From: Ahaetulla prasina
Taxonomy: Eukaryota > Chordata > Lepidosauria > Squamata > Colubridae
Assembly: GCF_028640845.1 (NCBI RefSeq)
Contig: NC_080548.1
Location: forward strand, 10,665,814-10,729,813
Direction of reading: 5' to 3'
Length of the DNA stretch: 64,000 nt
The position numbers and the translations under genes are program-made. Within the stretch, counting starts at the first letter, position 1, and every line of letters starts with the position of its first letter. A model generated the notes under the pieces. The model was not told where the DNA came from and ran no database searches. It saw only the letters and a program-made list of their open reading frames with translations. Positions 10,447-19,119 of the stretch are shown in pieces.

Positions 10447-10495
10447 TTGTAAAATTGGAAGTGTCTTGACGTCGCCAAGACACTTCCAATTTTAC
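10447..10495. other. Perfect 21-bp-arm hairpin in LINE 3' UTR
   Basis: The arm tgtaaaattggaagtgtctt (plus a g) and its exact reverse complement flank a 7-base loop acgtcgc. The sister LINE copy at about 28950 lacks it and goes straight from the ctgtcctattg block to an AT-rich tract, so this is an insertion or a variant UTR. No hammerhead core (CTGATGA) is present. Confidence 0.85.
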
Positions 10496-10554
10496 ACGGG
10501 AGAAAACCCAAACAACCAAAGACCTATATACAAACACCCGTGAAAACCTCAGAA

Positions 10555-10558
<4 letters not shown>

Positions 10559-10639
<81 letters not shown>
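10559..10639. repeat. (TA)n microsatellite
   Basis: About 40 uninterrupted TA units within the LINE 3' UTR. The sister copy has only about six TA units near 28970, so it expanded after insertion. Confidence 0.97.
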
Positions 10640-10641
<2 letters not shown>

Positions 10642-10760
10642 TTATTCCTCCTAATATTTACTCATATATATGTTTATATACAATATAATCTTTTTTGTAT
10701 GATACTTATATATATTGTTGTGACAAAAATAAATAAAAATAAATAAAAATAAAAATAAAA

Positions 10761-11188
10761 ACATGCACAAAGTGCAATAATTTCAGTTGTTCCACTTCCC
10801 GGCTATATCCCATATAAGCATAATAACTAGATGTTTAGTTCTTCCTTCCCCTTTTGGGAGAAAACCCAATCTCACAAGAGATAAGCAAAATCAAACTTCG
10901 TTTTTTAGAAAAGAAAAGAAAAAGAAAAGCTAACGTGAAAAAAAAAATCCCCTCTTTTTATCTTTAAATGGTAATATCTTTAAATGGTAATATGCAAACA
11001 TTTGTGGCTTGAGAAGATAAATTACAGAGCTGCTCAGTTCCAGTCAGCAGTTGGATTAAAAATAAACTAACCACCCACCAACCCCCGGGAAAAAAATAAA
11101 TTTTCAGGTATAGTGATGCTTATCTGCTATCAATACTTCCATTTAGTATCTCAAAAAAGATGCTGCAAAGCTTTACGATTACTATGAC
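10761..11188. other. No recognised gene or repeat
   Basis: AT-rich, with short A/G runs and a local duplication (tctttaaatggtaata twice near 10965-10995). Confidence 0.45.
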
Positions 11189-11357
11189 AGGCCACACCTT
11201 TCTAAAGCAGGGGTCCCCAACCTTAGTAATTTTAAGGTTTGTGGACTTCAACTCCCAGAGTTCCTCAGCAAAGCTGGCTGAGGAACTTTGGGAGTTGAAG
11301 TTCACAAACCTTAAAGTTACTAAGGTTGGAGACCCCTGCTTTAGAAAGGTGTGGCCT
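11189..11357. mobile_element. Long palindrome built on a foldback MITE
   Basis: MITE termini CAGGGGTCCCCAACC and GGTTGGAGACCCCTG lie at 11208-11338. The palindrome continues past them: aggccacacctttctaaag on the left (11189-11207) is the exact reverse complement of the right flank (11339-11357). An ordinary insertion gives direct, not inverted, flanks. Confidence 0.85.
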
Positions 11358-11412
11358 AACATTTTACCCAATTTTACAATCATTTTTACTGCAGTCCTTA
11401 AATGAATCATAA

Positions 11413-11757
11413 CATAACAACAGAGTTGGAAGGGACCTTGGAGGCCTTCTAGTCCAACCCCCTGCCCAGGCAAGAAACCCTACACCATCTCAGTCAGATG
11501 GTTATCCAATTTCTTAAAAATTTCCAGTGTTGGAGCATTCACAACTTCTGCAGGCAAGTCGTTCCACTGATTAATTGTTCTAACTGTCAGGAAATTTCTC
11601 CTTAGTTCTAAGTTGCTTCTCTCATTGATGAGTTTCCACCCATTGCTTCTTGTTCTACCCTCAGGTGCTTTGGAGAACAGTCCGACTCCCTCTTCTTTGT
11701 GGCAGCCCCTGAGATATTGGAACACAGCTATCATGTCTCCCCTTGTCCTTCTAGTGG
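11413..11757 (-). mobile_element. CR1 LINE 3' fragment
   Basis: Reversed, it encodes a CR1 ORF2 carboxyl end: [53 protein letters not shown]. It then has the typical 3' UTR read here as gttggaagggaccttggag. Single 5'-truncated copy; ends at a TA-flanked MITE remnant. Confidence 0.85.
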
Positions 11758-12000
11758 TTGTTAAGTGAATTATAGTGGTTGTTAAATGAATTGTACTGTT
11801 GTTAAGGGAATCGAGCTTCCACAATTGCTTGTTGGAAGCCAGGTGGAAAATCAGTGTCATTTGGCTGCAAAATGCTGCAACTTTCATAAATGTGAGCCAG
11901 GCATCCAAGTGTCTGGACTATGATCACATGACCGCAGGAGTGGCACGATGGTCGTAACTTCGAGGATTGGTTGTAAGTCGCTTTTTCTGAGGCCACTGTA
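11758..12000. repeat. Partial TA-flanked MITE
   Basis: Blocks gtggttgttaagtgaatta, gatcacatgaccgcagg and ggttgtaagtcgctttt match the family complete at 46798-47172. The CR1 fragment abuts its left edge. Confidence 0.55.
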
Positions 12001-12072
12001 ACTTGGGCATTACCTGAGCAGTGATTTTTGATAGTGGTTGTGAGGCTGAACCCAAACAAGAAAGCATAAGTC

Positions 12073-12235
12073 TAACTAGGTGGCTCAGTGGCTAAGACAC
12101 TGAGCTTGTGGATCAGAAAGGTTGGCAGTTCAGTGGTTCGAATCCCTAGTACAGGTCTCCTGCATGAGCAGGGGGTTGGACTAGATGACCTCCAAGGTCC
12201 CTTCCAACTCTGTTACTGTTACTCTGTATGATAAT
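12073..12235 (+). mobile_element. tRNA-derived SINE with a CR1-type tail
   Basis: Polymerase III A box (tggctcagtgg, 12081-12091) and B box (ggttcgaatcc, 12135-12145) at tRNA-like spacing. These are followed directly by the CR1 3' end ggttggactagatgacctcc and ccttccaactctgtta. The tail suggests mobilisation by CR1 machinery. Confidence 0.75.
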
Positions 12236-12259
12236 CTATGAAACTAATAAATTATTACA

Positions 12260-12600
12260 AAGGTAAAGATAAAGGTTCGCCTCGCACACATGTGGTAGTT
12301 GTTCCCGACTCTAGGGGGCGGTGCTCATCTCCGTTTCAAAGCCGAAGACCCAGTGCTGTCTGAAGACATCTCTGTGGTCATGTGGCTGGGCTTGACTAAA
12401 CACCAAAAGCACACGGAATGCTGTTACCTTCCCACCAAAGGTGGTCCCTATTTTTCTACTTGCATTTTTTACGTGCTTTCGAACTGCTAGGTTGGCAGAA
12501 GCTGGGACAAGTAATGGGAGCTCACCCCATTACGCAGCACTAGGGATTTGAACCGCTGAACTGCCGACCTTTCGATCGACAAGCTCAGCGTCAACCACCT
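12260..12600 (-). mobile_element. Sauria SINE with 16-bp perfect TSD
   Basis: Complete reversed Sauria SINE flanked by CTAATAAATTATTACA at 12244-12259 and 12601-12616. Bov-B-like end on the left, tRNA-like head near 12541 (gggatttgaaccgctgaac). The intact duplication suggests a fairly young insertion. Confidence 0.9.
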
Positions 12601-12773
12601 CTAATAAATTATTACAGTATAATAATGTAGGAGTTATTCTGGACAGCCAAACTAAGAAGGATGATGATGAAACTGGAGAAAACCAAGGTCAAGCGAAAAG
12701 CAAATTAATGCCTGCTTTCCTCCAAACTGCTGTTGTCCAGATGCTATAAAATCCATAACTTCATAGCCTGGAG

Positions 12774-12880
12774 TGTTGTGTTTTTCAAGCTTGGCAACTC
12801 TACAATGTAGGGACTTCAACTCCCAGAATTCCCCAGCCGGCATCTTAAAATGGCCAAGTTTGAAAAACGATGCTCTAGGG
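12774..12880. repeat. Degraded foldback MITE
   Basis: tttttcaagcttggcaact versus ggccaagtttgaaaaacga inverted around gacttcaactcccagaatt. No convincing target duplication. Confidence 0.6.
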
Positions 12881-13067
12881 CTGATGGCAGTTGAAATCCA
12901 ATTCATCTGGAAGGCACATCTGGAAGATCGGTAAGGCCGCATATTGATAGAGGAGAACAGCTAAAGGAAGACAACTGTGGGGAAATGGGACAGAAAATCC
13001 CAGCGGCGAAGGTAAAATAGCCAAAGAGAAAACGTACAGCTGAGGAACACCCAGTGTAGTGTAGGCA

Positions 13068-13230
13068 ATCCTTATGATTTATATTGATATATTGACCATC
13101 AATTGTGTTGTAAATGTTGTACCTTGATGAACGTATCTTTTCTTTTATGTACACTGAGAGCATATGCACCAAGACAAATTCCTTGTGTGTCCAATCACAC
13201 TTGGCCAATAAAAAATTCTGTTCTGTTCTA
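13068..13230 (+). mobile_element. LINE 3' tail, (TTCTG) end
   Basis: The tail seen reversed at 1094 and 35799 here reads forward: ttgatgaacgtatctttt, acactgagagcatatgcac, cacttggccaataaaaaat, ending ttctgttctgttcta. Only a few pentamer units, so the microsatellite did not expand. Confidence 0.75.
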
Positions 13231-14100
13231 GTTGTGTGCAGGGTGGGTGAGGAGTTTTTTAAAGGAAAGTCTGAAAAGAAATTCAAAATAACAATTCCTT
13301 TTTTTAAAAAAAAAATCCTTATAATTGTAAAAAATTTAAAAACAATCCAAATCAGGCAATTTAAACTTTTTAAGAAGAAGTAAAAAGAATAGCTCAATCT
13401 TCCCCCACATATAGACAAGCCAGAAAAATATACTAGATGGGGGAAAAAAAACTTAAAGGATAAAAGTGTTTGGTCTGGACAGAGGCCTATATATGAGAAA
13501 AAGCATTTGCACGTTTTTATAGTCTGCAAAAATAACTGCAATCACTTCAATCTCAGTTTTGCAAATCAGTTTCAAGGTTAAATAAGGATTTCCGAAGTTC
13601 CCGCAAACAATAAGCCACACGGTGGCAGGCTTTAACGTCGAACCGTTCCATGTCATTGCAACGAACAGGAGAAATAGAAGAGCGAGAAAGATTCCTTCCC
13701 TTTGCAGTGAATAAATGCAAAATGTGAGTCTCGTGTTCAAGGCAAGAGGGTACTCCGATGCATCTGTAATGCTGCCCTGGGGCTGATTTAATAGCTTACC
13801 AGATCTGAAGCCAAAGGTCGGTGTGCAAAGCAGCAAAAAATGGCCTGGTATTGCTCCAGAAGATTAATAGACCATGAGAGAGAGAGAGAGAGAGAGAAAT
13901 CAAAAGACTAACCTGACATTAAGCTTCTCTGAATGTCAAACTCATTTTATGTATAGGAAAAGATTATTGATCCTGTTAGAATTGCTCTAGGGCCGCCCTG
14001 GGATTTTGTTCTGGATGTACAGTAGACCATGGAAGAGAAAGGAAGAAGAATTATTGCAGGGTTATGCACAGCATAACAGTATGAGAGAATTTGGCGGGGG
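13231..14100. other. No gene recognised; short (GA)n
   Basis: A/T-rich. Contains a short (GA)n run at about 13876-13898. Open frames on either strand have no recognisable domain. Confidence 0.4.
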
Positions 14101-14104
14101 TGGG

Positions 14105-14585
14105 GGGCGGAGTGAAGAGAAAAGCAACTAGGATGATGAAAGGCCTGGAGACTAAAACATAGGAAGAACGGTTGCAGGAAGTGGGAATGGCTAGTCTGGA
14201 GAAAAGAAAGACTAGGAGGTGACATGATAGCTGCAGTATTCCAGAATTTGAGGGGCTGCCATAAAGAAGAACAGAACTGGAAGGTCCCTTGGAGATCAAG
14301 TTATTTTCCAAAGGACCAGAAGGCAAGACAAGAAACAATGGATGGAAACTATTCAAGGAGAGAGGAGCAACCTGGAGTTAAGGAGAAATTCCCTAACTGT
14401 GAGAACAATTAACCAGTGGAATAGCTTCCCTTCAGAAGTTGTGGGTGCTCCATCACTGGAGGTTTTTTAAGAAGAGGCTGGACAGCCACTTGTCTGAAAT
14501 GACGTAGCATCTCCTGCTTGAGCAGGGAGTTGGACTAGAAGATCTCCAAGGTCCCTTCCGGCTCTATTCTGATGTCTGAGTAACA
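14105..14585 (+). mobile_element. CR1 LINE 3' fragment
   Basis: Starts gaagagaaaagcaactagga in the ORF2 thumb region, passes ggtgacatgatagctgcag and ggatggaaac, and ends gttggactagaagatctcca plus ccttccggctctattctg. Frameshifted. Confidence 0.8.
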
Positions 14586-14656
14586 ATGCTTAGGGAATGA
14601 CTGTTGACCCACACAGCCATTTGAGATCAGCATCTTTTCAAGAAGAACCCCACCAC

Positions 14657-14857
14657 CAGTGGTGAAATCCAATTTTTTTAACTACTGGTCTACGCGTGTG
14701 GCTTGGTGGGCGTGGCAGGGGAAGAATATTGCAAAATCTCCATTCCCACCCCACTCTGGGGCCAGCCAGAGGTGGTATTTGCTGGTTCTCCAAACTGCTT
14801 AAAATTTCTACTACCGGTTCTCCAGAACCTGTCAGAACCCGCTGGATTTCACCCCTG
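14657..14857. mobile_element. hAT-type MITE, perfect 8-bp TSD
   Basis: CAGTGGTGAAATCCAATTT to ggatttcacccctg, flanked by CCCACCAC at 14649-14656 and 14858-14865. A 201-bp internal-deletion version of the family. Confidence 0.88.
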
Positions 14858-14892
14858 CCCACCACCCAACCTAGGGGTCTTTAGATGCCTTG

Positions 14893-15150
14893 GACTAATC
14901 CTCAATTTATGACCATTCAGAGTTATGACAGTGCTGAAAAATGTGACTTGCAACCAGTCCTTGAACTGACTATCACAGCAGCCCTACAGTCACGTGATTG
15001 TCGTTGGGGTGCTTGGTATTGGAATGTATTTATGATGGTTGAGACTCATGTGATCACCATTTGTGAACTTTCCAGCTGGCTTCCAATAAGCAAAGTTAAT
15101 TGTGCAAGTTGGATTTCCCTCAACAACCACACAATTCACTTAACAGAATA
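14893..15150. repeat. Partial TA-flanked MITE
   Basis: actaatcctcaatttatgac start and gctggcttccaataagcaa and acacaattcacttaac blocks match the 46798 family. Ends are eroded. Confidence 0.55.
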
Positions 15151-15279
15151 GCAAGGCTCCTATGAACAGGGATTTTGTGTGCAATAAATCACTTGCCTCC
15201 TCCATTCTAATGCCATGAAGATACGTTGTCGTTTTATAATATAAATAGGAAGCTTCTAACATTTCAGTGTTGGATAGGT

Positions 15280-15371
15280 CAGTGTTTCTCAACCTTGGCA
15301 ACTTGGAGAGGTGTGGACTTCAACTCCCAGAATTCCATACCTCTTCAAGTCGGTAAGGTTGAGAAACACTG
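15280..15371. mobile_element. Foldback MITE, CAGTGTTTCTCAACC type
   Basis: CAGTGTTTCTCAACCTTGG and its inverse gttgagaaacactg. Target duplication not readable. Confidence 0.75.
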
Positions 15372-15455
15372 AGAAAGATGCACAATGATTTCGTTGTATG
15401 GGTATACTGTGTATACACATACAATGACAATAAAGTTATTATTATTATTATTATT
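15372..15455 (+). repeat. LINE-like 3' tail with (ATT)n
   Basis: cacatacaatgacaataaag followed by ATT units, a common LINE 3' end (acaatgacaataaagt). Parent family not resolved. Confidence 0.5.
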
Positions 15456-15469
15456 TACTTTATTCATTA

Positions 15470-15970
15470 AATATGAAGCTCAGTCAACTGAACATTCAAA
15501 AATGCATCACAAATACCATTGACTGGTGCTAATGGTTGATAGGGGCCAGTGTCCTAGGTATTAACCAAGTACCTTCTTAAGATGTACGATGTTCCAAGTA
15601 GCGCAGTTTTTTGCAGTTCCGCTGGTGTTATTGCAGGAAGCTGCAATTTGTTGATGTATCTTATAAAATTCTTGGACATGATACCAAGTGCCCTGATGAC
15701 AATGGGAATCACTGTTGCATGTTTCATCCATAGCCGTGTAGTTTCAATAGCCAGGTCGCAATATTTCATGTTTTTTTCCAGTTCTTTTTCTTCAACTCTG
15801 GCATCTCCTAGTACCGCGATGTCAATAAATGATGCAGTTCTCAGTGAAATTGAGTTTGACACCCCTGACCTAGAGGCTATTTTTGCATAATGTGATGCAC
15901 TTGGTTAGTTTTGATCTTGGTAAGTTTCTTGGTGTCCTGTGTGAACCCATCCCATTTGGTTACCGGTAAT
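15470..15970 (-). mobile_element. R4/Dong-like LINE carboxyl fragment (tentative)
   Basis: The reversed frame 15862-15554 encodes IDIAVLGDARVEEKELEKNM, PIVIRALGIMSKNFIRYI and LQKTALLGTSYILRRYL. I recognise the order 'GD-RVEEKE-EK', 'PIV-ALG', 'LQK-ALLGT--ILR' as the carboxyl part of a family of LINE polyproteins. The R4/Dong assignment is from memory and uncertain. No RT core is present; the fragment is truncated upstream near 15970. Confidence 0.5.
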
Positions 15971-15999
15971 TTATGGTTTAGTGAATCATGCAGATTCAA

Positions 16000-16950
16000 C
16001 AATTAGGTTAAGTCTATTGCTTAAATACAGAATTTATGTATTTAATAATTATTTCAATAACAATTGCCATTAGATAACAATTCTGGAGGGTTCTTGTCTT
16101 AGCAGTGACCGAGGAAGAGAAAAAAATATGGATTTTCCTGGTCAGAATGAAGCCCAGCAAAATGGCCTGTGACATTCACATCCTTTTATTTTGTCTTGGT
16201 TGGATGGTTATTACAATTGTTTAAAAACAACAACAGAAGATAGCAAACCAGATCAACATACCAGGCTGTCATTAATTATTTTGAAAGAGAGAGGAAAGAA
16301 ACTCATCCACAAATACCAACAACATTTTAGAATGCAACCACACCCCTTCTCAGAAATCACCCCAAACCCAAATAGAGACAGCAATTTACCAGGGAGAGTT
16401 CCCAAAAAAAAAATTAGGACTGTCCCCAACAAGGGTTCAGCTTTCCTCCTCATTAGCCCATTTATAAAAATGGCCAGCCACTGACTCTGCACATAAAATA
16501 TGAAACGTGTCATAATCCAGCCACGCTGGAAAATTTAAAAATTTTAAACTCTGAACACAATTACTTGGAAGTGAGTTATATTGCGTGTAATAGGGCTGTA
16601 GCCTGTCTGACTTGTAGGAGGTTCAGGTTAGAAAAGGAATCCTCCCCCATGAAACCCTTCTGGAAGAGCGACAGGGAGTCATTTACAACTGTGTCTCCTG
16701 CAGTCCCCTGTCTGAGCTTTCCACAGAGGGATCTTAGCCCCTGGCTGAGCTCCTGATGGCTGGAGATGGCATTACAAACTCAGCTATTCATGGCAATGCA
16801 CGGTGCAGTCTGCCGACAGCAGGCCTATTTACTAACCACAACAATTCAGTTCATCTCCTTTGGCCGGCTCCATGTCTCAAACCGTGGTCTAAAAGGCATG
16901 CTAGAAGAGCCCAGAAAGATGCTGTCATTTGGATCCTGGTCCCGATCAAA
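16000..16950. other. No recognised gene or repeat
   Basis: Open frames are short and domain-free. No transposon ends recognised. Confidence 0.4.
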
Positions 16951-16952
16951 TG

Positions 16953-17194
16953 ATGGAAAAGGGAGGGAGGGAGGGAGGGAGGGAGGGAGGAAGGAAGGAA
17001 TGGTGGAGAAGGAGGGAGGGAGGGAGGAAGGAAGAAATGAGGGGGGAGGGGGAGGGAGGAAAGGGGAGGGAGGGAGGAATGGTGGAGAAGGAGGGAGGGA
17101 GGAAGGAAGGGATGAAGGGATGAAGGGGGAGGGGGAGGGAGGAAAGAAGGGAGGGAGGGAGGAATGGTGGAGAGGGAGGGAGGGAGGGAGGAAG
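16953..17194. repeat. 240-bp purine tract, (GGGA)/(GGAA) minisatellite
   Basis: Almost pure A/G on the plus strand. gggaggga blocks are interrupted by a higher-order unit containing ggaatggtggagaagga that recurs near 16998, 17076 and 17160 with about 80-bp spacing. Confidence 0.9.
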
Positions 17195-17883
17195 TTTCCA
17201 CTTTCAGGAACACCTCTTCCATTTGGTGGGGGGTGGGAAAAATGGTGATGGCTTTTTAGCCGATAATAACAAGTAAGATTTCAAAGGCCGAAGAAGAGTT
17301 TTGAGAATGGATGAAGCCAACAGCCCTTCTAGGTCAGCATTCCTGTTCCCCCAGGGGTTGGAGAGAGGTATTTGGAAAGCTCCCAAGAATGTAACTTGGA
17401 ACATCGACACAGCCTTATACTAAATAATGTTATAGGAAGACAAACTGATGACCCTACAGCTGTTTTAGGATTGCAATTCTCAATATTCCCGAGCAATTTA
17501 TTCCCCAAATCCTCTAGCAATCCCCCCACAACTGGAAGACGTTAAACTGTAGAAAGCTACTCCCTATCAACCGACATTATGGCTGCAAATGTTCTGATAA
17601 GAATCTTTTCCAAAAGCTAGTAATTGAAACTGGATAATTGAGGGATGTAGATTTTTTTACCAATAAGTTGGACCTGGTTTTCCTGGAAGATCCACGAACT
17701 TCGTCATTTGTAGAAGGTCATGGCTATGTGATTAATTCATGTTATTTACTAAATATTTCTATCCCAATTTGCAGATCTTCCTATGAATGGCCAGTTTGCC
17801 ATTTTGAGAGGATGCCAGGGGTGTTTTCAGAGAATTATTGCAAGAGTGAGTCTGGTCAAAACATATTTTCAGTAGAAGAAAGT
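17195..17883. other. No recognised gene or repeat
   Basis: Includes an 83-codon frame (17638-17889, plus) with no recognisable domain. Confidence 0.4.
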
Positions 17884-18053
17884 CTGTAGAGATTCTCAAC
17901 CATCCAGGTTATGATTGTCCCAAAGATGCTTTTTCAGGAGACAACTGGATGTTCTTGTTTCTTTTGCTTTGAAGACGTTTCACTTTTCACCCAAGAAGCT
18001 TCTTCAGCTCTGACTGGATGGTGGGGAATGGAAGGATTTATATTCCTTGCAGT
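17884..18053 (-). mobile_element. Penelope-like 3' region (continues after the Gypsy)
   Basis: Reversed, it reads ctgaagaagcttcttgggtg, gtgaaacgtcttcaaagc, catctttgggacaatcata, an arrangement I associate with Penelope-like element 3' ends in vertebrates. The Gypsy element is inserted at 18053/24067; the repeat seems to go on from gtcagctggtcatttgcat at 24071. Confidence 0.55.
18049..18053. other. Target-site duplication TGCAG (left)
   Basis: TGCAG directly precedes the 5' LTR and recurs at 24067-24071 right after the 3' LTR. Five bases is the usual Ty3/Gypsy integrase stagger. Confidence 0.92.
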
Positions 18054-18346
18054 GTTGTGACCCAGGTTCCTGGACCCGGACTCCTGGACTCGGATGATTC
18101 AGAAAGTGAGGGAGAAGACCTGGCCAGCCCTGCTTCTCTTGAGCCCTTTCCCTCCCTGGCACCCACTCAAAGGGATGGGGAGGGGCCGGCACAGCCTGAT
18201 TCCATGGAGCCTCCTTCTGATTTGGCAACGCCCCAAGAACAGTTTTGGAGCGATGCAAGGTCACGTAGGCGTGTCGCCGTGCGCACCAGCGGAAGAGTTG
18301 GGACAAAGCCAAGTCATAATTGTCATGCAGTGACATCTGCAGAGAC

Positions 18347-18354
18347 TATAAATA
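18347..18354 (+). promoter_or_regulatory. LTR TATA box
   Basis: TATAAATA, 32 bp upstream of GTCTTGGACAAA at 18379. That places the predicted polymerase II start on the segment complementary to the primer-binding site. The 3' LTR has the same arrangement. Confidence 0.8.
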
Positions 18355-18378
18355 GGAGGCGGGACTTCCTGGTTTTTT

Positions 18379-18390
18379 GTCTTGGACAAA
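18379..18390 (+). promoter_or_regulatory. Predicted self-primer (start of R)
   Basis: GTCTTGGACAAA is the exact reverse complement of 18625-18636. If transcription starts here, the first 12 bases of the RNA can pair with the primer-binding site; the next base (G) could form a G-U wobble with 18624. This is the arrangement known for Tf1. Confidence 0.8.
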
Positions 18391-18551
18391 GTAATGAGTT
18401 GGCGCGAGCTAATGAATTGGCGCGAGCTAACTATTTCAATGGAGGAAAGAATATATTCGTGAGTAATTCTGGCCTTATCTATAATTTCCTCGTTATCTCC
18501 AGAAACTTGGCAGGCCCGTGGGTAGACGTGGCCAGGACATGTATCTATGTA

Positions 18552-18557
18552 AATAAA
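18552..18557 (+). terminator. LTR polyadenylation signal
   Basis: AATAAA in ctatgtaaataaaagg, about 170 bp after the predicted transcript start. Repeated in the 3' LTR at 23992-23997, where it would end the genomic RNA. Confidence 0.75.
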
Positions 18558-18624
18558 AGGAAAAAAAAGGAAGGCCTCTGACGGACTCTTTGCTGGGAGT
18601 ATTGGGGGAAGGGAAACAGAACAT

Positions 18625-18636
18625 TTTGTCCAAGAC
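18625..18636 (+). promoter_or_regulatory. Self-complementary primer-binding site
   Basis: TTTGTCCAAGAC lies one base after the LTR terminus. It does not begin with TGG, as expected for pairing to a tRNA CCA end, but is a perfect 12-base complement of the predicted RNA 5' end. Confidence 0.8.
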
Positions 18637-18661
18637 CTGACTAAAACATCTTCTACCAAAG

Positions 18662-19093
18662 ATGGATCAGCAGCAGGTACAGCAGCAGTTAGAGCAGCTA
18701 CAAGCAGCTAATCAACAGCTCCAGCAGCAAGTGGCTCACTTGGCAGGCCAACTTGCTGCCAGGAATGTGCCTGCAGCCCCCCCCCATCCTCCCACTCCTC
18801 CTCCTCGTCGCAAGTGCCCGATAACCGTACCGGATAAGTTTTCTGGGCAGCCTGAGATGTTCCCGACCTTCTTGGGACAGTGCCAGCTCTACATGGCTAT
18901 GAGGCCAGAGGATTTCCCAGACGACCGGGCTAAGGTGGCCTTCGTGATTAACCTTCTTTCCGGCTCGGCTGCTCGATGGGCCACGCCTCTTGCTCCAGGA
19001 CAGCCCCTGCTGGCGGACCAACAGCGTTTTGGCAGCACCTGCGCACCATGTATGAGGACCCGTTCGAATGCTGACGGCAACCAGGCGCCTTAA
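18662..19093 (+). pseudogene. Gag amino-terminal portion
   Basis: 143 codons from the ATG 39 bp after the LTR. It has a Gln-rich amphipathic start (QQQLEQLQAANQQLQQQ), a Pro-rich spacer, then the retrotransposon Gag core PDKFSGQPEMFPTFLGQC, PEDFPDDRAKVAFVINLLSG. This is the capsid-like protein that packages the element's RNA. The frame is lost near 19030 (QRFGSTCAPC); Gag-like reading resumes in another frame (EYIANFVFCARTLTG, about 19120), so this copy is shifted here. Confidence 0.85.
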
Positions 19094-19119
19094 GGAACTC
19101 CGTCAAGGGAAACGCCCCT

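Larger units (their letters stand above)
9982..10760 (+). mobile_element. 5'-truncated LINE (CR1/Rex1-like), 3' end
   Basis: Carboxyl end of a LINE ORF2 (9986-10399) followed by a 3' UTR containing a hairpin insert, a long (TA)n run, and the family ending tgttgtgac plus (AAATA)n. Relatives: 28574-29121, 31480-31965 (reversed), 27537-27790 (interrupted), 1441-1585 (tail only). Confidence 0.75.
18054..18623 (+). repeat. 5' LTR (570 bp)
   Basis: TGTTGTGACCCAGG to GGGAAACAGAACA. Contains a TATA box, a putative transcript start, an 18-bp direct repeat (18393-18410 and 18411-18428, ttggcgcgagct core) and AATAAA at 18552-18557. Identical to the 3' LTR over most of its length; differences cluster in U3 between about 18175 and 18300. 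Confidence 0.95.

Noticed and set aside
10447..10560. Hammerhead ribozyme at the LINE hairpin
   Set aside because: No CTGATGA core or matching conserved GAAA arrangement around the stem.
12073..12150. Possible functional tRNA gene
   Set aside because: The A and B boxes belong to a SINE head followed by a CR1 tail; no cloverleaf with a proper acceptor stem is evident.
14658..14912. Short proteins rich in Trp/Gly/Val read from hAT-type MITEs (many places)
   Set aside because: The tggcttggtgggcgtggc repeat gives open frames in several phases; MITE ends and target duplications explain the DNA.
16766..17248. 160-codon Gly/Glu/Arg-rich frame
   Set aside because: Most of it is the GGGA/GGAA tract; no domain outside the repeat.
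18624..18640. tRNA-primed binding site
   Set aside because: No TGG start. The perfect match to the element's own RNA 5' end is a better explanation.
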